Assembly (NCBI GenBank): GCA_023409755.1 | Contig: JAEYRA010000173.1 | Location: forward strand, 1 to 5,260 | Source: Bacillota bacterium | GTDB lineage: Bacteria; Bacillota; Clostridia; Christensenellales; UMGS416 | Direction: 5' to 3' | Length of the DNA: 5,260 nt | In this document: in pieces, positions 5,150-5,260 of the stretch | Position numbering within the stretch: the stretch's first letter is position 1 | Layout of the letters: every line of letters begins with the position of its first letter | Program-made: the position numbers and the translations under genes | The notes under the pieces: generated by a model | The model's input: the letters and a program-made list of their open reading frames with translations, nothing else | Database searches by the model: none | Told to the model about the DNA's origin: nothing

Positions 5150-5260
5150 TTGAAAGACCATTTTTCGATCGTGGAAATTCAGGAGACGCTTGCGTCCCTG
5201 CGGAATATTTACGACGTGACGCGGCTGGTTGACCCCGTGCGCAGCGTCGTGCTGGAGTAT
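5150..5260 (+). CDS. N-terminal fragment, possible GGDEF-type signalling protein (partial)
   Basis: The frame is open to the right edge: 37 residues from TTG 5150, or 43 from an in-frame ATG at 5132. TTG is preferred because AGGG (5141-5144) lies 5 nt before it, in an AAAGGCAGGG context, while no Shine-Dalgarno precedes the ATG. The visible protein begins MKDHFSIVEIQETL and continues with LRNIYDVTRLVDP, a soluble, probably helical start without signal peptide. The YDVxRLVDP pattern recalls, from memory, the start of PAS-like regions in clostridial GGDEF-domain proteins, which would make it a second c-di-GMP gene here. Too little is present to confirm this. Confidence 0.5.
   Translation, partial: MKDHFSIVEIQETLASLRNIYDVTRLVDPVRSVVLEY

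Overview
The window looks like a chromosomal segment from a GC-rich anaerobic Firmicute, most likely a gut-type Clostridium relative (class Clostridia, Oscillospirales-like). The grounds are a butyrate-kinase-family gene, Gram-positive style Shine-Dalgarno sequences (GGAGG, GGGGAG), TTG starts, c-di-GMP-type genes, and a GC-rich terminator hairpin. The assignment is inference; no rRNA or other taxonomic marker is present.

Layout. (1) Positions 1-870, minus strand: the N-terminal 290 residues of a butyrate-kinase-family acyl kinase, cut by the left window edge, with its own promoter at about 921-948. (2) Positions 871-1251: a divergent intergenic region of about 380 bp. It holds a cluster of overlapping, mutually exclusive hairpins (1055-1156) and a 22-codon ORF (1065-1133) with a near-ideal Shine-Dalgarno. 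It also holds a strong plus-strand promoter (1193-1222) whose -10 box is overlapped by a perfect 17-bp palindrome. (3) Positions 1252-2286: a soluble protein with two GGDEF domains, the first degenerate and the second with an SGDEF active-site motif, so a probable diguanylate cyclase. (4) Positions 2287-2422: an intergenic region with a promoter candidate and a long inverted repeat whose right arm contains the Shine-Dalgarno of the next gene. (5) Positions 2423-5030: a tight three-gene operon for an ABC-2 type exporter, one ATPase and two homologous permeases, ended by a 13-bp terminator hairpin (5055-5083). (6) Positions 5090-5260: an extended -10 promoter and the 5' end of a further gene, whose N-terminus resembles that of clostridial GGDEF signalling proteins.

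Base composition changes along the window. By eye, the stretch from about 880 to 2420 (GGDEF gene plus flanks) is in the low-to-mid 40s % GC, whereas the ABC operon is above 60% and the kinase is in the high 50s. The GGDEF gene may therefore have a different history from its neighbours.

The ABC ATPase and the two permeases almost certainly act together as one membrane exporter (COG4586/COG4587/COG3694-type cassette; substrate unknown). The GGDEF protein and the partial right-hand gene may both belong to c-di-GMP signalling, but nothing in the sequence directly ties them to the exporter. The parts most worth a second look are the structured leader-like region at 1026-1156, the palindrome over the GGDEF promoter, and the inverted repeat over the ABC operon start. 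I see no phage, transposase, CRISPR, tRNA or rRNA sequence.
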